From Mesoplasma photuris ATCC 49581 (lineage in GTDB: Bacteria; Bacillota_I; Bacilli_A; Mycoplasmatales; Mycoplasmataceae): a DNA stretch of 64,000 nucleotides. The DNA is taken from contig NZ_JNJI01000004.1 in assembly GCF_000702725.1 (NCBI RefSeq), positions 36,999 through 100,998 on the forward strand, given 5' to 3'. A program made the position numbers and the translations under genes. Position 1 is the stretch's first letter; every line of letters starts with the position of its first letter. Below are positions 1 to 13,285 of this stretch, piece after piece. The notes below the pieces were generated by a model. The model was not told the origin of the DNA, searched no databases, and saw only the letters and a program-made list of their open reading frames with translations.

Positions 1-358
<358 letters not shown>

Positions 359-479
359 TTAATAGTTTGTTTTCAATTAACACATAACCTATGTAGTTTT
401 ATAAAATTGTAAATTTAAGTAATAAAATTCAATAAAGACATGTTTATATTTGTGCTTATTTATTATCAAAACCTTTATT

Positions 480-893
480 TTATTTTAAAATATTATTTTG
501 TTTTTTTACTTTTTTGAATAATAAATACCATAAAGGTATGATCGGAATTGCAATTATAAATCCTAGAAATCCAACTGATAAAACACATAATAGAATTATA
601 TTTATTTTATATTCTTTTTTAGTAGTTTCTTTAACTTCTTTTTTAGCAAAAATAAATATAATCAATGAAATAATAGAAATTCATAAACTTGCAAAAAAGA
701 AATGTCATACAAAAAATATCGATAATAAAAAATCTCCAAGGGTTTTAATATTTTCAATATCTACTCCTTCATCTTTTTCGATTAAAAATCATCATCCAAA
801 CGGAAAAGCTAGAAGTACAATTGAAATAATTCCATATCCTATTGTTATTCAAAAACTTCAATTTCTTATATTTTTATCTTTGTTTATATCCAT
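480..893 (-). CDS. small three-helix membrane protein, unknown function
   Basis: This 137-aa protein begins MDINKDKNIRNWSFW and is continuous only with TGA as Trp. It has three hydrophobic segments: about residues 12-35, 58-82 and 95-125. The tail KKVKKQNNILK is basic. No motif is recognisable. A TATAAT -10 box lies at 916-921, so the expected transcript leader is very short (about 16 bases). AAAAGG upstream of the ATG is a Shine-Dalgarno with long spacing. A terminator follows, so the gene is probably transcribed alone. Function unknown. Confidence 0.7.
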
Positions 894-980
894 AAAATTA
901 GTATACCTTTTAAATATTATACTCTTTTTATGTGATGACCTTTTGTGAAGTTTTTGATGCTATCTGAATTAACTTAACTT

Positions 981-1012
981 TTAAAAAAAAGCGAAAGAAA
1001 ATTCTTTCACTT
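981..1012 (-). terminator. intrinsic terminator of the purine permease gene
   Basis: AAGTGAAAGAA/TTCTTTCGCTT pairs across a short loop and is followed by eight T on the minus strand. It lies 40-70 bases after the permease stop codon. Confidence 0.85.
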
Positions 1013-1051
1013 AAAGTTTAATATTTAACTTTAGTTTTTTACAAATTTCAA

Positions 1052-2605
1052 TTAACCGACTATGAAGGCGAGTGAAATAAAGTAGCCGACGAACAATAGT
1101 GATAATACTCACATTACTATTCCAACCTCTTTTATTTTACCTGTTACTGTTTTAATGAATGTATAACCAATAATTCCAAAAGCAATACCATTAGCAATAT
1201 TATATGTAGTAACCATGAATAAGATTACTAAGAAAGCTGAAATTGCAATTTCTGGTTTTTTTCAATCAATAAGTTTTAATTCAGCAACCATCATCATTCC
1301 GATATAAATACATGCTGCAGATGTAACACATGCAGGAATAGCTTTAAATATCGGATATAGAGCAATAGCAACTACGAATAATAATCCATTTACAATTGCA
1401 GCAACTCCTGTTCTTGCTCCTTGTTCAATACCAGCAGCCGATTCAACATAAACTCCCATTGGAGATGTTCCTAAGGCCGCACCAACAACTGTTGCACCTG
1501 AATCAATAACTAATGCTTTATGTGAGATTTCATGATGTTGGTTTGTACGTTTATTTAATTGATGATTAAATGATGCTAAAGTACCTGTTGCATCAAAGAA
1601 ATTCATAAACATGAATACAAAAATCGAAATATACATTACTGGTTTATTTCAAATTTCTACATTAGTAAATTGTTTTCATGTATTTTCAATATTTCCTGTG
1701 AAACCATCTAATTGATAGTCTCATCCTCAGTTTGGATCACGGAAATTAGTATTAGATAAAGCTCCACCTGCTTGTAATAAACTACTATCTTCGCTTACAG
1801 TGTTTGCCACAATTACAGCAACAATAAATCCGGCTAAAATACCAATAGCTGCAGACCCAGGAACTTTTTTAAAGTGTAAGAATAAAATTAAACCTAATGT
1901 TCCCATACCAATTAAAATTAACGGGTAATTTTCTTGTAATTTAGAAATTGCAGCAATCGGAACTCCTGAATCAGATTTCATTAATCATCCCATGTCAGTT
2001 AATCCAACAGTTGCAATAAAAAATCCAATTCCAATTCCAAAGGCAATTACTATTTGTTTTGGAATAGCCTTAATAACCATTCTTCTTAGTGGTGTAATAG
2101 AAACTATTACAAACAATATTGATGATAGCATAGTAGCGATTAACGCTCCTTCATATCCCAAACCACCAACATTAGCTAAGTTGAATACCATCATAGCATT
2201 CATACCCATACTTGTTGATACAGCAACAGGAATATTTGCAAATAATCCCATCACAATTGATGCGATTGCTGATGCAATTGCTGTTGCTAAGAATACACCG
2301 AATGAATCCATATTAGCAGCTGGATTTGTAGGATCAGTAACAGATTCTGCACTACTTAAAATTGCTGGGTTTACAGATAAAATGTAAATCAAAGCTAGGA
2401 ATGTTGCTAAACCACCTAAAATTTCTTTTTTTCAAATTGCACCAAGTGTGTCAAATTTGAAGTATCTCTCCATGGCAGCGATAGCTTTGTTATTGCTGAA
2501 TACAAAGTTCTTTGCATTTCTTTCAGCAGTCATTTGAGGCGTCTCGTTACCAAATTCTTCAAACAATAAATTTTCTTCAATAGAAGTATTTTGTTCTTTT
2601 TCCAT
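1052..2605 (-). CDS. NCS2/AzgA-family purine (adenine/guanine/hypoxanthine) permease
   Basis: A 517-aa multi-pass membrane protein that should import purine bases. After a polar stretch of about 50 residues it has MERYFKFDTLGAIWKKEILGG and LIYILSVNPAIL, which closely match the start of AzgA/PbuG/PbuO permeases. Later motifs are FGIGIGFFIATVGL, NFFDATGTLAS and EGARTG-type loops. The roughly 50-residue N-terminal extension makes it longer than usual for the family (430-490 aa). Several Trp codons are TGA. A purine-type riboswitch and terminator sit in its leader, supporting a purine substrate. Which base is carried cannot be told from the protein. An alternative name would be guanine/hypoxanthine permease. 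Confidence 0.92.
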
Positions 2606-2630
2606 TTATAACCTTTCTTATAAATTAATA

Positions 2631-2682
2631 AAAAAACAGAAAAGAGCTTACTCGTGCGACTGAAAACACAAGAGCAAGCTCT
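2631..2682 (-). terminator. riboswitch expression platform: leader terminator
   Basis: AGAGCTTGCTC (2672-2682) pairs with GAGTAAGCTCT (2643-2653) and is followed by a T-rich run (2631-2642). It begins 6 bases after the aptamer, upstream of the permease ATG, so it can attenuate transcription in response to the aptamer. Confidence 0.8.
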
Positions 2683-2688
2683 ATTTAT

Positions 2689-2753
2689 AACTCATAATAG
2701 TACATATGGTGCACTGTAGAGACTCCTGCCCATTATGCAGGATTATATAAGTT
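2689..2753 (-). promoter_or_regulatory. purine riboswitch aptamer with U at the specificity position
   Basis: Read on the minus strand, P1 is AACTTATA/TATGAGTT and P2 is CCTGC/GCAGG with loop ATAATGG. J2/3 is AGTCTCTACA. P3 is GTGC/GTAC with loop ACCATAT. This matches the purine riboswitch, including the GG (loop 2) and CC (loop 3) needed for the kissing loops. J3/1 is TAT where the guanine type has GAC. The ligand-pairing base (position 74 in the B. subtilis xpt aptamer) is therefore U, which in known riboswitches selects adenine. P3 is short (4 bp). A -10 box TATAAT at 2776-2781 fits a start just upstream. Confidence 0.88.
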
Positions 2754-2775
2754 TTCCTATTTAATTTATATTTTC

Positions 2776-2781
2776 ATTATA
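2776..2781 (-). promoter_or_regulatory. -10 box of the purine permease transcript
   Basis: TATAAT lies 22 bases before the riboswitch aptamer, with its upstream part inside the 3' end of dnaJ. No good -35 box is seen at 17 bases. Confidence 0.55.
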
Positions 2782-2789
2782 TAGGAAAA

Positions 2790-3908
2790 TTATTCTAAAC
2801 TATTTTTAATTTTAAAATCTGTTTCTAATTCAATTTCTTCTAACAATTTTCTCTCTTTTTTAGAAATAGATGTTGGTACTGAAATGTTTATTTCAACAAT
2901 TAAATCCCCACGTCTAGAAGATCTACTGTCTTTGTATAAACCTTTATTTGGTATTCTGATTTTTTCTCCCGAATTTATACCTTTAGGAACTTTCATTTTT
3001 ACCAATCCTTCAAAAGTTTCGATTAAAATATCATTTCCTAAAATAGCATCTAAATAAGAAATATTATATTTCATTAACAAATCTGAAGATCCAGAAAGTG
3101 AGAATACTTTTGATTGAGCTAATTTAATATTTACATAAACATTACCTGGGTTACCACCAAGAGTTGATGCATGACCATAACCTTGTAAAACAAGTTGTTG
3201 ATTTGGTCTTAATCCATGAGGAATTGGTACATCGATTGTTTTTGATTTGATGTGTGTTCCGCGTCCATTACATGTAATACATTTATTTAAAATTTCTTTA
3301 CCTAAACCTCTACATTTAGAACATTGTTGTTGTGATTGAAAACTTAATGGACCCATTTGTTGAGTAACATTAACAAAACCATGTCCTCCACATTGTGAAC
3401 AAGTTTTTACATCGTTAGGATTTTTCGCTCCAATTCCATCACAAGTATCACATTTAGATAATAAATTTAGCTTAATTTCACGATCAACACCATAAATAAG
3501 TTCTTTAAAACTTAATGTCATTTCAATAACAACATCTTCACCATTGATATTTCTTTGTCTACCACGATTTCCACCAAACATATCACCAAACATATCACCA
3601 AAGAATGAATTTCCTTGTTGTCCACCCATGTTTGAAAAGAAATCTTCAAAGCCACCAAATCCACCAGCTCCTTGACCAGAACCTTCCATTCCTGCATGAC
3701 CAAATTGATCATATCTAGAGCGTTTGTCAGCATCCATTAAAATACTTGCAGCTTCATTTATTTCTTTAAATTTTGTTTCTGCATCAGCTGCTTTATTTAC
3801 ATCAGGGTGATACTTTTTTGCTAAGCTGCGGTATGCTTTTTTAATTTCTTGTTCTGTTGCAGTTTTAGAAACTCCTAAAACTTCATAATAGTCTCTCTTA
3901 TTGCTCAT
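2790..3908 (-). CDS. dnaJ: chaperone DnaJ (Hsp40)
   Basis: A 372-aa co-chaperone that stimulates the DnaK ATPase and delivers substrates. The J domain occupies residues 1-70 with the key HPD in KKYHPDVN. A Gly/Phe-rich linker (about 75-120) follows. Four zinc-finger repeats [24 protein letters not shown] and CITCNGRG lie at about 150-215, then the C-terminal substrate-binding domains. Length is normal for the family. It is the last gene of hrcA-grpE-dnaK-dnaJ, 47 bases after dnaK, with a stem-loop in the gap. Regulation is expected from HrcA at the operon promoter, perhaps modulated by that hairpin. Confidence 0.98.
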   Translation of the reverse strand: MSNKRDYYEVLGVSKTATEQEIKKAYRSLAKKYHPDVNKAADAETKFKEINEAASILMDADKRSRYDQFGHAGMEGSGQGAGGFGGFEDFFSNMGGQQGNSFFGDMFGDMFGGNRGRQRNINGEDVVIEMTLSFKELIYGVDREIKLNLLSKCDTCDGIGAKNPNDVKTCSQCGGHGFVNVTQQMGPLSFQSQQQCSKCRGLGKEILNKCITCNGRGTHIKSKTIDVPIPHGLRPNQQLVLQGYGHASTLGGNPGNVYVNIKLAQSKVFSLSGSSDLLMKYNISYLDAILGNDILIETFEGLVKMKVPKGINSGEKIRIPNKGLYKDSRSSRRGDLIVEINISVPTSISKKERKLLEEIELETDFKIKNSLE

Positions 3909-3920
3909 ATCGCCTTTCTA

Positions 3921-3955
3921 AATAAATAAAACTAACTTGCGTTAGTATTTATTTA

Positions 3956-3957
<2 letters not shown>
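3921..3957 (-). other. stem-loop in the dnaK-dnaJ gap
   Basis: ACTAAC/GTTAGT closed by a GCAA tetraloop is extended by AATAAATAAA/TTTATTTATT, giving about 16 pairs. It overlaps the dnaK stop codon. The downstream sequence is T-rich but not a clean T run, so it may be an mRNA processing or stability element or a partial terminator. Confidence 0.65.
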
Positions 3958-6261
<2,304 letters not shown>

Positions 6262-6269
<8 letters not shown>

Positions 6270-7299
6270 CTTTTTCTCCCTCTCTATTAATTATTTCTAT
6301 TAAGATATTAACCAATTGATTCGCTTGTAAATAATCCACTCTTTTGGGACCAACAAGTGTTAAACTAGTAACTTTACCATCAGTTGTTTTAAATTCTGTT
6401 CCAACAATCGCTATATCATCAATATCTTTTGAAATTTCATTTCCAATTTTGGTATTGATCATATTTAAATTTTTTTGGTTTGAATATGAAGCTTCATATC
6501 AATCAAATGGAGAAACAGATTGTAATAAATGAATAATATTTTTAATTTTATTTGTATCATTAAATTCAGGGTTTTCTAACATATATTGCATTCCTACAAT
6601 ATCTTTTTTAGAATCATTTCCTTGCAAAATAGTTTCAATAAAACTCTCTAATACAAATTCATATTTTATTACTTTATTTTTTAATTCTGGTTTAATTTTG
6701 TTTGTAACATTTTTAATTTCTTGAATATTAGTATTAATCAAGTTATCTGAAAATAATTTGATTGAAATACCCAGATCATTTAATGAAACATTGCTTAAAT
6801 TAAATACTTTTTGATGAACTGTTGCATTTGATAAAACAAATATAACTGAAGCCATAGAATCTGAAATTGGTACTAAATCAATTTTTACTAATTTAATATC
6901 AGTTGTGTTGTCTTTTCGTGCAACAATTGCTGTCATATTTGTCATTTCAGAAATGATTTCACTTGCTTTTTCAATAATATTATCAACAGTATAACCACGA
7001 TTTAATAATAAATTTTTTAAGTATTTTTTAAGTTCTTTTTCCTCGTGAAGTTCCATCAAATTATCTACATAAAATCGATAACCAATTGTTGATGGTATTC
7101 TCCCAGATGAGGTATGTTGTTTTTCTAAAAAACCCTTCTCCTCCAATACAACTGATTCATTACGGATAGTGGCTGATGAGGCCTTAATATCAAGTAATTC
7201 CATAATTTTTTTAGAACCAACAGGTTGTTTTGAATTGATATATTCTTGAACAATCGCTTTCAAGATTTTGGCTTGTCTTTCTGTTAACACAAATTTCAC
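6262..7299 (-). CDS. hrcA: heat-inducible transcription repressor HrcA
   Basis: A 345-aa repressor of class I heat-shock genes. The N-terminal winged helix (about 1-100) has LTERQAKILKAIVQEYI, QPVGSKKI and SSATIRNESVVLEEKGFLEKQHTSSGRIPS, all diagnostic. The C-terminal part has the GAF-like domain and the usual ending VGPKRVDY...L. One TGA-Trp lies near residue 268. It is the first gene of its operon and should bind the CIRCE element at 7362-7388, thereby repressing itself, grpE, dnaK and dnaJ. Confidence 0.97.
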
Positions 7300-7346
7300 C
7301 TCGCTTGAATTAATATCTTATAGTTTGAATCATGTGATTCTTTATT

Positions 7347-7374
7347 ATTATAACCCCAGTTTTAGCAAAGTCAA
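7347..7374 (-). promoter_or_regulatory. promoter of the hrcA-grpE-dnaK-dnaJ operon
   Basis: -35 TTGACT (7369-7374) and -10 TATAAT (7347-7352) are separated by 16 bases. The -35 box lies inside the CIRCE operator, so repressor binding would block polymerase. Confidence 0.88.
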
Positions 7375-7388
7375 TAGGTGAGTGCTAA
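7362..7388. promoter_or_regulatory. CIRCE operator (HrcA binding site), one degenerate half
   Basis: TTAGCAAAG, 9 bases, GAGTGCTAA. The right half is a perfect CIRCE half-site. The left half matches the consensus TTAGCACTC in the first six bases only. Position between hrcA and the -35 box is as expected. Confidence 0.9.
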
Positions 7389-7391
7389 AAT

Positions 7392-7411
7392 AAAAAAAAG
7401 CCCTTAGGCTT
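7392..7411 (-). terminator. terminator overlapping the stop of the 287-aa membrane protein gene
   Basis: AAGCC/GGCTT 5-bp stem followed by eight T on the minus strand; short stem, so perhaps modest strength. Confidence 0.65.
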
Positions 7412-8273
7412 AAATGAAAGGAATGATTGATTTCCCTTTTTTCTTTCTCACTATCATATAAGGAATTATAATAAAAAATAATACAATTGCTAAAAATCCA
7501 AAGAATAAAATTATGCATGTTCTGCTTGCTCTTTTTCTTAAATCTTTTGCTTCTTCAATTTCAATTGGTTCATAACCATAATAAGTATTAATATTACCTT
7601 TTCTGTATCTAACCAAAATCAAACTTCCCACATGCATTATTAAAGTAATTATTTCAATAGCAATCATGATGATTATTTCAGTATTTAGTTTTCCAAACAA
7701 AACATTAGTATCATTGATGTTTAATGTATTTATTGCATATGTGATCCCGATTGATGCTCCACCAAAAATATAAATGAAGAATGCTGTCCAATTTGTATAA
7801 ATTGGTCTTGTAATTAATGATTTATAGTTTCTTCTAATGAAATAAGGAATTGTTTCAACTCCCATGATTAAATCAGATTTATATTTTTTAACATCTTTAA
7901 CAATATGGGAAAAATCAATCATCGCTAACGCCAAAATTACAATTCCAAATCCCATTAAGAAAAACATTCCGATTGGTGATGGTACATATTTAGGATCGAT
8001 ATTTAAAAAGTTTTTACCATCTTTTGCAGTATAAGAAAGAATTACAAAAAATAAAGAAACTGACAAACAAATAAAGGCAACTAAAGATATTCCAAAAATT
8101 CTAAATTTTTCTAATTTAATTTCTTTAGCAATTTCACGAGGAATTTTAACACTGTCTAACTCTTTTTTATCAAAATTAGGTTTTGCTAATCTTTGATTTT
8201 TAGCAAAACCAACTTGAGCAGAATTCAATTCAGTTTGATCATGAGTTGGATTTAATTCATAGTTATTTTCCAT
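7410..8273 (-). CDS. conserved mollicute membrane protein (possibly MSC_0882-like)
   Basis: A 287-aa protein with a polar N-terminal segment of about 55 residues (Asn/Gln-rich). About six hydrophobic segments follow at roughly 62-83, 103-122, 163-186, 197-220, 255-275 and into the C-terminus. It ends with a basic KKKGKSIIPF tail. I see no catalytic motif. The layout resembles the MSC_0882 family of mollicute membrane proteins, but this is recalled resemblance, not a computed match. It overlaps the preceding small membrane gene by 11 bases, so the two are probably a unit. Confidence 0.72.
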   Translation of the reverse strand: MENNYELNPTHDQTELNSAQVGFAKNQRLAKPNFDKKELDSVKIPREIAKEIKLEKFRIFGISLVAFICLSVSLFFVILSYTAKDGKNFLNIDPKYVPSPIGMFFLMGFGIVILALAMIDFSHIVKDVKKYKSDLIMGVETIPYFIRRNYKSLITRPIYTNWTAFFIYIFGGASIGITYAINTLNINDTNVLFGKLNTEIIIMIAIEIITLIMHVGSLILVRYRKGNINTYYGYEPIEIEEAKDLRKRASRTCIILFFGFLAIVLFFIIIPYMIVRKKKGKSIIPFI

Positions 8274-8568
8274 TGCGCTTTTCCTTTCTTTGATCTAATG
8301 TAGCTTGTTTTTTAACAGTTACCAACATTTCAATTTCTTTATCAATTTCTGATTTTGCTTGTTCAATTTCAGTCATTTTGAATAATTCTAAATCTTCTTC
8401 TGCATTTATCTTTTTAAAAACATTTTTTCTAAAAATAATATTTAATAAATAACTTAATAAAGCTAATCCACCTAATGCAATAAAGAAATAAAATATTATC
8501 GCAAAAGGAATTTGCTTTGAAAATATTTCAATTCCACTTGCGGGATCTCAAAATCAAGATAACATCAT
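8263..8568 (-). CDS. small membrane-anchored protein with coiled-coil tail
   Basis: A 101-aa protein starting MMLSWFWDPASG, with both Trp written as TGA. One strongly hydrophobic helix lies at about residues 20-45. A charged Glu/Lys tail (EIEQAKSEIDKEIEML) looks like coiled coil in the cytoplasm. AGGTG lies 6-9 bases before the tandem ATGs at 8568 and 8565. It overlaps the next gene by 11 bases, suggesting translational coupling and possibly a two-protein membrane complex. Function unknown. Confidence 0.7.
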
Positions 8569-8610
8569 TTTAAACACCTACTTTTATTAATTATATTTTA
8601 ACATTTTTAT

Positions 8611-8637
8611 AAAAAAAGAATCTTTTAAAGATTCTTT
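8611..8637 (-). terminator. terminator of the obgE-nadE operon
   Basis: AAAGAATCTTT/AAAGATTCTTT stem followed by a T run; the stem begins right at the nadE stop codon. Confidence 0.88.
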
Positions 8638-9362
8638 TATCTTTTAAATGGTTTTGGAGCAGTTGCAATATTTCTTTTATGCTCACTTATTTTATGTAAT
8701 TGATCAATTCTTTCTTTTAATTTAGGATCATTATCTTTTCCAATTAAATAATTGTCAATTCTTTCATAAGAAAAACCAATTTCTTTTTCATCTGTCTGAT
8801 CTTCTCATAAACCGGCTGTTGGTGCTCTATTTATGATTGAAACAGGCACTCCCATAAGTTTAGCTGCTTGTCTTACTTCACCTTTTAGTAAATGAATGAT
8901 TGGGACCAAATCGACTCCACCATCGCCAAATTTTGTAAAATAACCAATATGTCATTCATCTAAATTATCTGTACCTAAAACTAAATAACCCATTGTTTGA
9001 GCAATTGTATATAATGAAGTCATTCTCAATCTAGCTTTAGTATTAGCTAAAGCTAGATTTGATGGTTCAATTTGATTAAATTGTTTTTTAATTGTTTCAA
9101 AAGTATCAACCAAATCTATTGTCATTGTGTTCAATTGATTAGTTTCAACTAATTCCATAGCACAATCAAAATCTTCTTTACTAGAATTGATTGGCATTCA
9201 AACAGTCATATAGTTCTCTGGAAAAGCTTTTTTAGCTAAATTAGCAACTACAGCTGAATCAATTCCACCACTAATACCTACAATTACACCTTTAGCATTC
9301 GCATTATTAACAGATTCTTGAATAAACTCTACTAAATAGTCTAAATATTTTTCTAATTTCAT
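8637..9362 (-). CDS. nadE: ammonia-dependent NAD+ synthetase
   Basis: A 241-aa enzyme that amidates nicotinic acid adenine dinucleotide to NAD+ with ATP and ammonia. The N-type ATP pyrophosphatase loop [12 protein letters not shown] is near residue 30. [51 protein letters not shown] carries the conserved substrate-binding segment, and [21 protein letters not shown] is the C-terminal signature. There is no glutaminase domain, so the free ammonia form. The ATG follows the obgE stop by one base (TAATATG). Confidence 0.97.
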
Positions 9363-9363
9363 A

Positions 9364-10662
9364 TTAATCCATTCATTCTAATTCATAGTCAAATACTTTA
9401 ACAGTATCCCCTTTTTGAATTCCTTTTGCTCTTAACATTTCATAAACACCAAGTTTTTTCATTTTCTCATTAAATAGCAATAAGTTATCATTAGTGTAAA
9501 TCGGTAGTTTGTGGTAAAGTTTGAAAACTGTATCTCCAGATACTTCTCACAAACCATTTCCTTTGTTGAAGATTTGGATATCTTCTTTTGGTTCTTCTAA
9601 AGTATATAATTTTACATCTAAATCGATTTCTCCATCCATTTCTCATAGTGGAACATATTTAGCTGTTTCTAATTCTTTTGCAATTCTTAGCAACAATTCT
9701 TGAGTATTGTCTTTATGTAATCCAGAAACTTGAATCACCTTTTTATCTTTAAAGTAATTAATAATTCTTTCATCCATCATATTCAATTGAGCTTCATCAA
9801 GATCCATTTTATTGATTACAATAATTTCTGGTCTATCATCTAGTTTTAAATTATATTCTTTTAGTTCTTTTCTAATTAATTCGTAGTTTTTAATAACGTC
9901 TTCTTGACCATAATTACCACTCATGTCAATAACATGACAAATAACTCGACATCTTTCGATATGTCTTAAAAATTGATGACCAAGACCTTTACCAAGTGAT
10001 GCTCCTTCAATTAAACCAGGTAAATCAGCAACAACAAAAGTTGATCCATCAGGTGCTTTAGCAACACCTAGTTGAGGATTCAAAGTTGTAAATGCATAAT
10101 CTGCAACTTCTGGTTTTGAATTTGAAATAGCTCTTAACAAAGTTGATTTACCAGCATTAGGTAATCCAACAAAACCAACATCTGCTAAAACTTTTAATTC
10201 AGCTTTAACTTCGAATTGTTGACCTAATTCACCAGCTTCAAAAATAGTTGGAGCTTTGTTTCTTGAATTAGCAAATCTGGCATTACCTTTACCACCTTTA
10301 CCACCTTTTGCAACAACCACTCTTTTCTTATCTTCATCCAGGTCTGCAAGTATGTCTCCGGTTTTTATATCAATAATTAATGTTCCTACTGGAACTCTAA
10401 CAACTTTTTCTTGACCAGCAGCTCCATGCATATCTTTGATATCACCTTTATAGCCATCTTCTCCTGCATATATTTTTTGCAATTTTAAATCTAATAATGA
10501 GTGCTTTCCTCCGTCAGCTTCAAAGATAACATCTCCACCGTTACCTCCGTCACCACCATTTGGTCCACCATTAGGAACGAAAAGGGCGTGGTGGAAACTA
10601 ACTGCTCCATCTCCACCTTTACCGGCTCTAATTGTAAATTTAGCTGTATCGATAAATTTCAT
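9364..10662 (-). CDS. obgE: GTPase Obg/CgtA
   Basis: A 432-aa ribosome-associated GTPase involved in 50S assembly and stress response. The glycine-rich Obg fold fills residues 1-158 (GGDGAVSFHH, GGDGGNGGDV). The G domain has G1 GLPNAGKST, G3 DLPGLIEGA and G4 NKMD. The C-terminal OCT domain (about 340-432) is reached through a TGA-Trp codon at residue 340. Its Shine-Dalgarno GAGGAGGGA overlaps the 3' end of the amino acid permease gene, whose stop lies 2 bases before this ATG. Domain order and length are normal. Confidence 0.97.
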
Positions 10663-10664
10663 TT

Positions 10665-12179
10665 CTATCCCTCCTCTTTGTTATTTAATTTTACTTTGTT
10701 TTTGGTGTTATTACTATCTATTTTAACAAATGGTTTTTTTGTAAATAGATATTCATTAATTGATCAACCAACCGCTATAAATACTAAAATTAAACCAAAT
10801 GTGATTGCTAGAGTAGGACTCTCTATAAATGAATTGATAAAAGTATAACCACAAACTGCAGTTAAACCAATAATTGAATAAATTGCACTGATTCAGAATA
10901 ACCAACTATTAATTCGTTTAACCTCGACTTTTTTAGTTTTTCTATTTATAGACGCACAAATAATTAAAACTAAATAAAGTAAAAAGTCCATCATCGCAAT
11001 TACGTTACTCATTTGATCAAATAAGTAAGTTGGATTTTCTTCATTTGTTAATACTGATGCTGTAACTAAAGGAACATATAAAATTATCCCTGCTCCCATT
11101 TGTAATAAACCTGCTTTAGCTTGACTAACTTTTTTATTATTAAAAAACATAATCCCTTCATTGATATCTGTTTCAATAAAATTAGGACCTAATAAGGTAA
11201 ATGCGTTAAGACCTAGGAAAGAAACAAATACTAGCATTATATTAGATGTTAAGTGTGCAGCATTTCTAGTTGCTTCACTCATTGTTTCGATATCTTTAAA
11301 TCCCGAAAACATGTACTCAAAAAAACCAACAACTGATCCATCTTTTGAACCAAAAAATAAAGCGATTGAAATTATGATATAGAAAATAGCTGTAAAAACA
11401 ACTCCAATAATAACAGCAACCATTACCACTTTTTTATTTTTTGTTTCTGCTTGCATATTTGCTGCATAAACAAAAGTTGTAAAAGCGAAAAATATTGGTG
11501 AGAATCCCGCAAATATTTTAGCACCACTAATACTTGATCAGTCGGTATTTCAATTTACTTCACCAGTTTCTCCATTTCCAAGTGGTATGTATCCTTCACC
11601 ATTGAAAATAACTCCTCATGTTTTATCAGGAATAAATAAAGCAATTAATACTAAAAATAATGGGATGAATTTAATAAAAGTACCAACAATTTGAATCATT
11701 TTACCAGCTCTTCTAGTTAATGAGTTAATCATTGAGTTAAATGTAATTAAAAATACACCAGAAATTAAAAATATTAATAGTTCTTGATATTGTTCTAAAT
11801 CAGCACCACCTGCTTGCATTACATATTTACCAACCAATAAGGCAAAAAAACCATAATTAACTGGTAAATAGATAAATACGTAGAATACAGACGCGATTGA
11901 TCCTATACGTCTTGTTGTAAAGTTTCTTAACCAATACGTTACTGTTCCGTTCCCTTTTGAAGCGGTTGAACTAGCGATTTCAATAAAAACAATAATCGAT
12001 GAAACAACAATAGTACCCATTACCACTCAAAGAATGATTGCTAAAAATGGATTTTCAGTAATTCCCAAAACATTTCCAGGATTATTATCATTTTTTACAA
12101 AAATACCAACTCCAACCAATCCACCAATAACTGTGGTAAATATCGTTAAGAATTCAAATAATTTAAGATTCTTCTTCAT
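10665..12179 (-). CDS. APC-superfamily amino acid permease
   Basis: A 504-aa membrane protein with about 12 hydrophobic segments and an N-terminal TTVIGGLVGVGIFV, the helix-1 signature GxGIF of amino acid-polyamine-organocation permeases. FVYAANMQAETKNKKV resembles helix 6 and the following loop of the family. Substrate cannot be predicted. Many TGA-Trp codons. It lies between the small CxxC gene (stop one base before this ATG) and obgE in a tight operon. Confidence 0.85.
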
Positions 12180-12180
12180 G

Positions 12181-12486
12181 TTATTCTCCTATGCTATTGA
12201 AGCATTCATCGCACAAAAAAGTAGGTCTTTCTTGATCTGCATTTTTATCATCAAAAATTTGTCAATCTTCTAAAGGTTTTTGAATATATTTTTCAACTTC
12301 TTCATCTGAAAGTTGATTAGATAATTCTTTTAATAAATTACCAATAGGTTTAGGATGATTTTTTAAAACAAAAAAGATATCACTAGAACCACATAATGAA
12401 CAACCAATGCCAAAAGCTTGAACCATTAAGTCATTATAATCGTTTCAAACAACATAGTCTTTTTCATCAATTTCTATTTGTTTCAT
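12181..12486 (-). CDS. small protein with two CxxC motifs (putative zinc ribbon)
   Basis: A 101-aa protein starting MKQIEIDEKDYVVWNDYN. CSLC (about residues 30-33) and CDEC (about 90-93) could bind one zinc, as in zinc-ribbon proteins. The residues between are acidic and helical. Its ATG overlaps the stop of the upstream gene (TAATG). No known family recognised. Too short for a standard-code search because TGA-Trp codons interrupt it. Confidence 0.7.
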
Positions 12487-13232
12487 TAAATCGCTCCACT
12501 TTCTCTTATTCTTTTAATTATATTTTCAATCTGTGCATCATCTATTAAAAATCATTTATTAAGTTCATCATCTGAAATATCAACCCCAGATGCATCATAA
12601 ACAATTTTTGTTAATGCTGCTGCAAAATTATTTATATTATCAATTTCAAATTCTGGATAAGTTATTAAGAAATAAGTAAATAACACTTCATTACACATTT
12701 CAAAAAATGAAGGATTGTCTTGCCCAAGAGTATTACTTAATAAATTTTTAACTTCTTGCATAGTATTTTCGATTTTTTCCATATCAATATTAATTGGATT
12801 AATTAAAAATTCTTTATGTTTAATAACTTTAAATTCTTTATCTAATTCTTGAGCATTCAAATTCATCAACATAAAAGTTTTACTTTCAGGTGAATTATTT
12901 TCATCAATTAAAAATTTTTCAACATCTAAAATTATATTTCTTATATTTATTGTTGATAAATTTTGAATTGCAATCATTTGCTCAATTGGATCTTTAAAAT
13001 TTTTTAACATAGCTTGAATTTCTTCAATTGAAAAAGCTTTGGCACCACTATTTTTATAAGTATCGACTTGAATATCTAATATTTCTCTTTTTAATTTTAG
13101 AAGTTCTAATTCACTATCTGCAGGAACATAAGGTATTTTTAGTTCCAAATCTATTATTTCCATTGCTTGTTGATAATCTTTAGTTTCAATTAAGTTCTTA
13201 ATCTCTAAAATAATTTCATCATAATAGTTCAT
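12486..13232 (-). CDS. DUF3196-like tetratricopeptide-type protein
   Basis: A 248-aa, mostly helical, acidic protein. The start IKNLIETKDYQQAMEIIDLELKIPYVPADSE resembles the repeat-like N-terminus of DUF3196 proteins (Mycoplasma MG237/MPN330 type), with the I-P-Y-[IV]-P motif. That family is restricted to Mollicutes and has no known function. It starts the operon DUF3196-CxxC-permease-obgE-nadE just after a terminator that follows tRNA-Arg. One TGA-Trp lies near residue 227. Confidence 0.75.
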
Positions 13233-13247
13233 TTTTACTCCTTTTAT

Positions 13248-13273
13248 ATAAAAAAATCATGCTTAGCATGATT
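13248..13273 (-). terminator. terminator after tRNA-Arg
   Basis: AATCATGC/GCATGATT with a TAA loop followed by TTTTTT on the minus strand. Confidence 0.88.
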
Positions 13274-13285
13274 GTCATTTTTAAG

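Noticed and set aside
514..948. 144-aa plus-strand frame opposite the small membrane protein
   Set aside because: It is the antisense of a gene with a good hydrophobic pattern and terminator; opposite-strand frame in AT-rich DNA.
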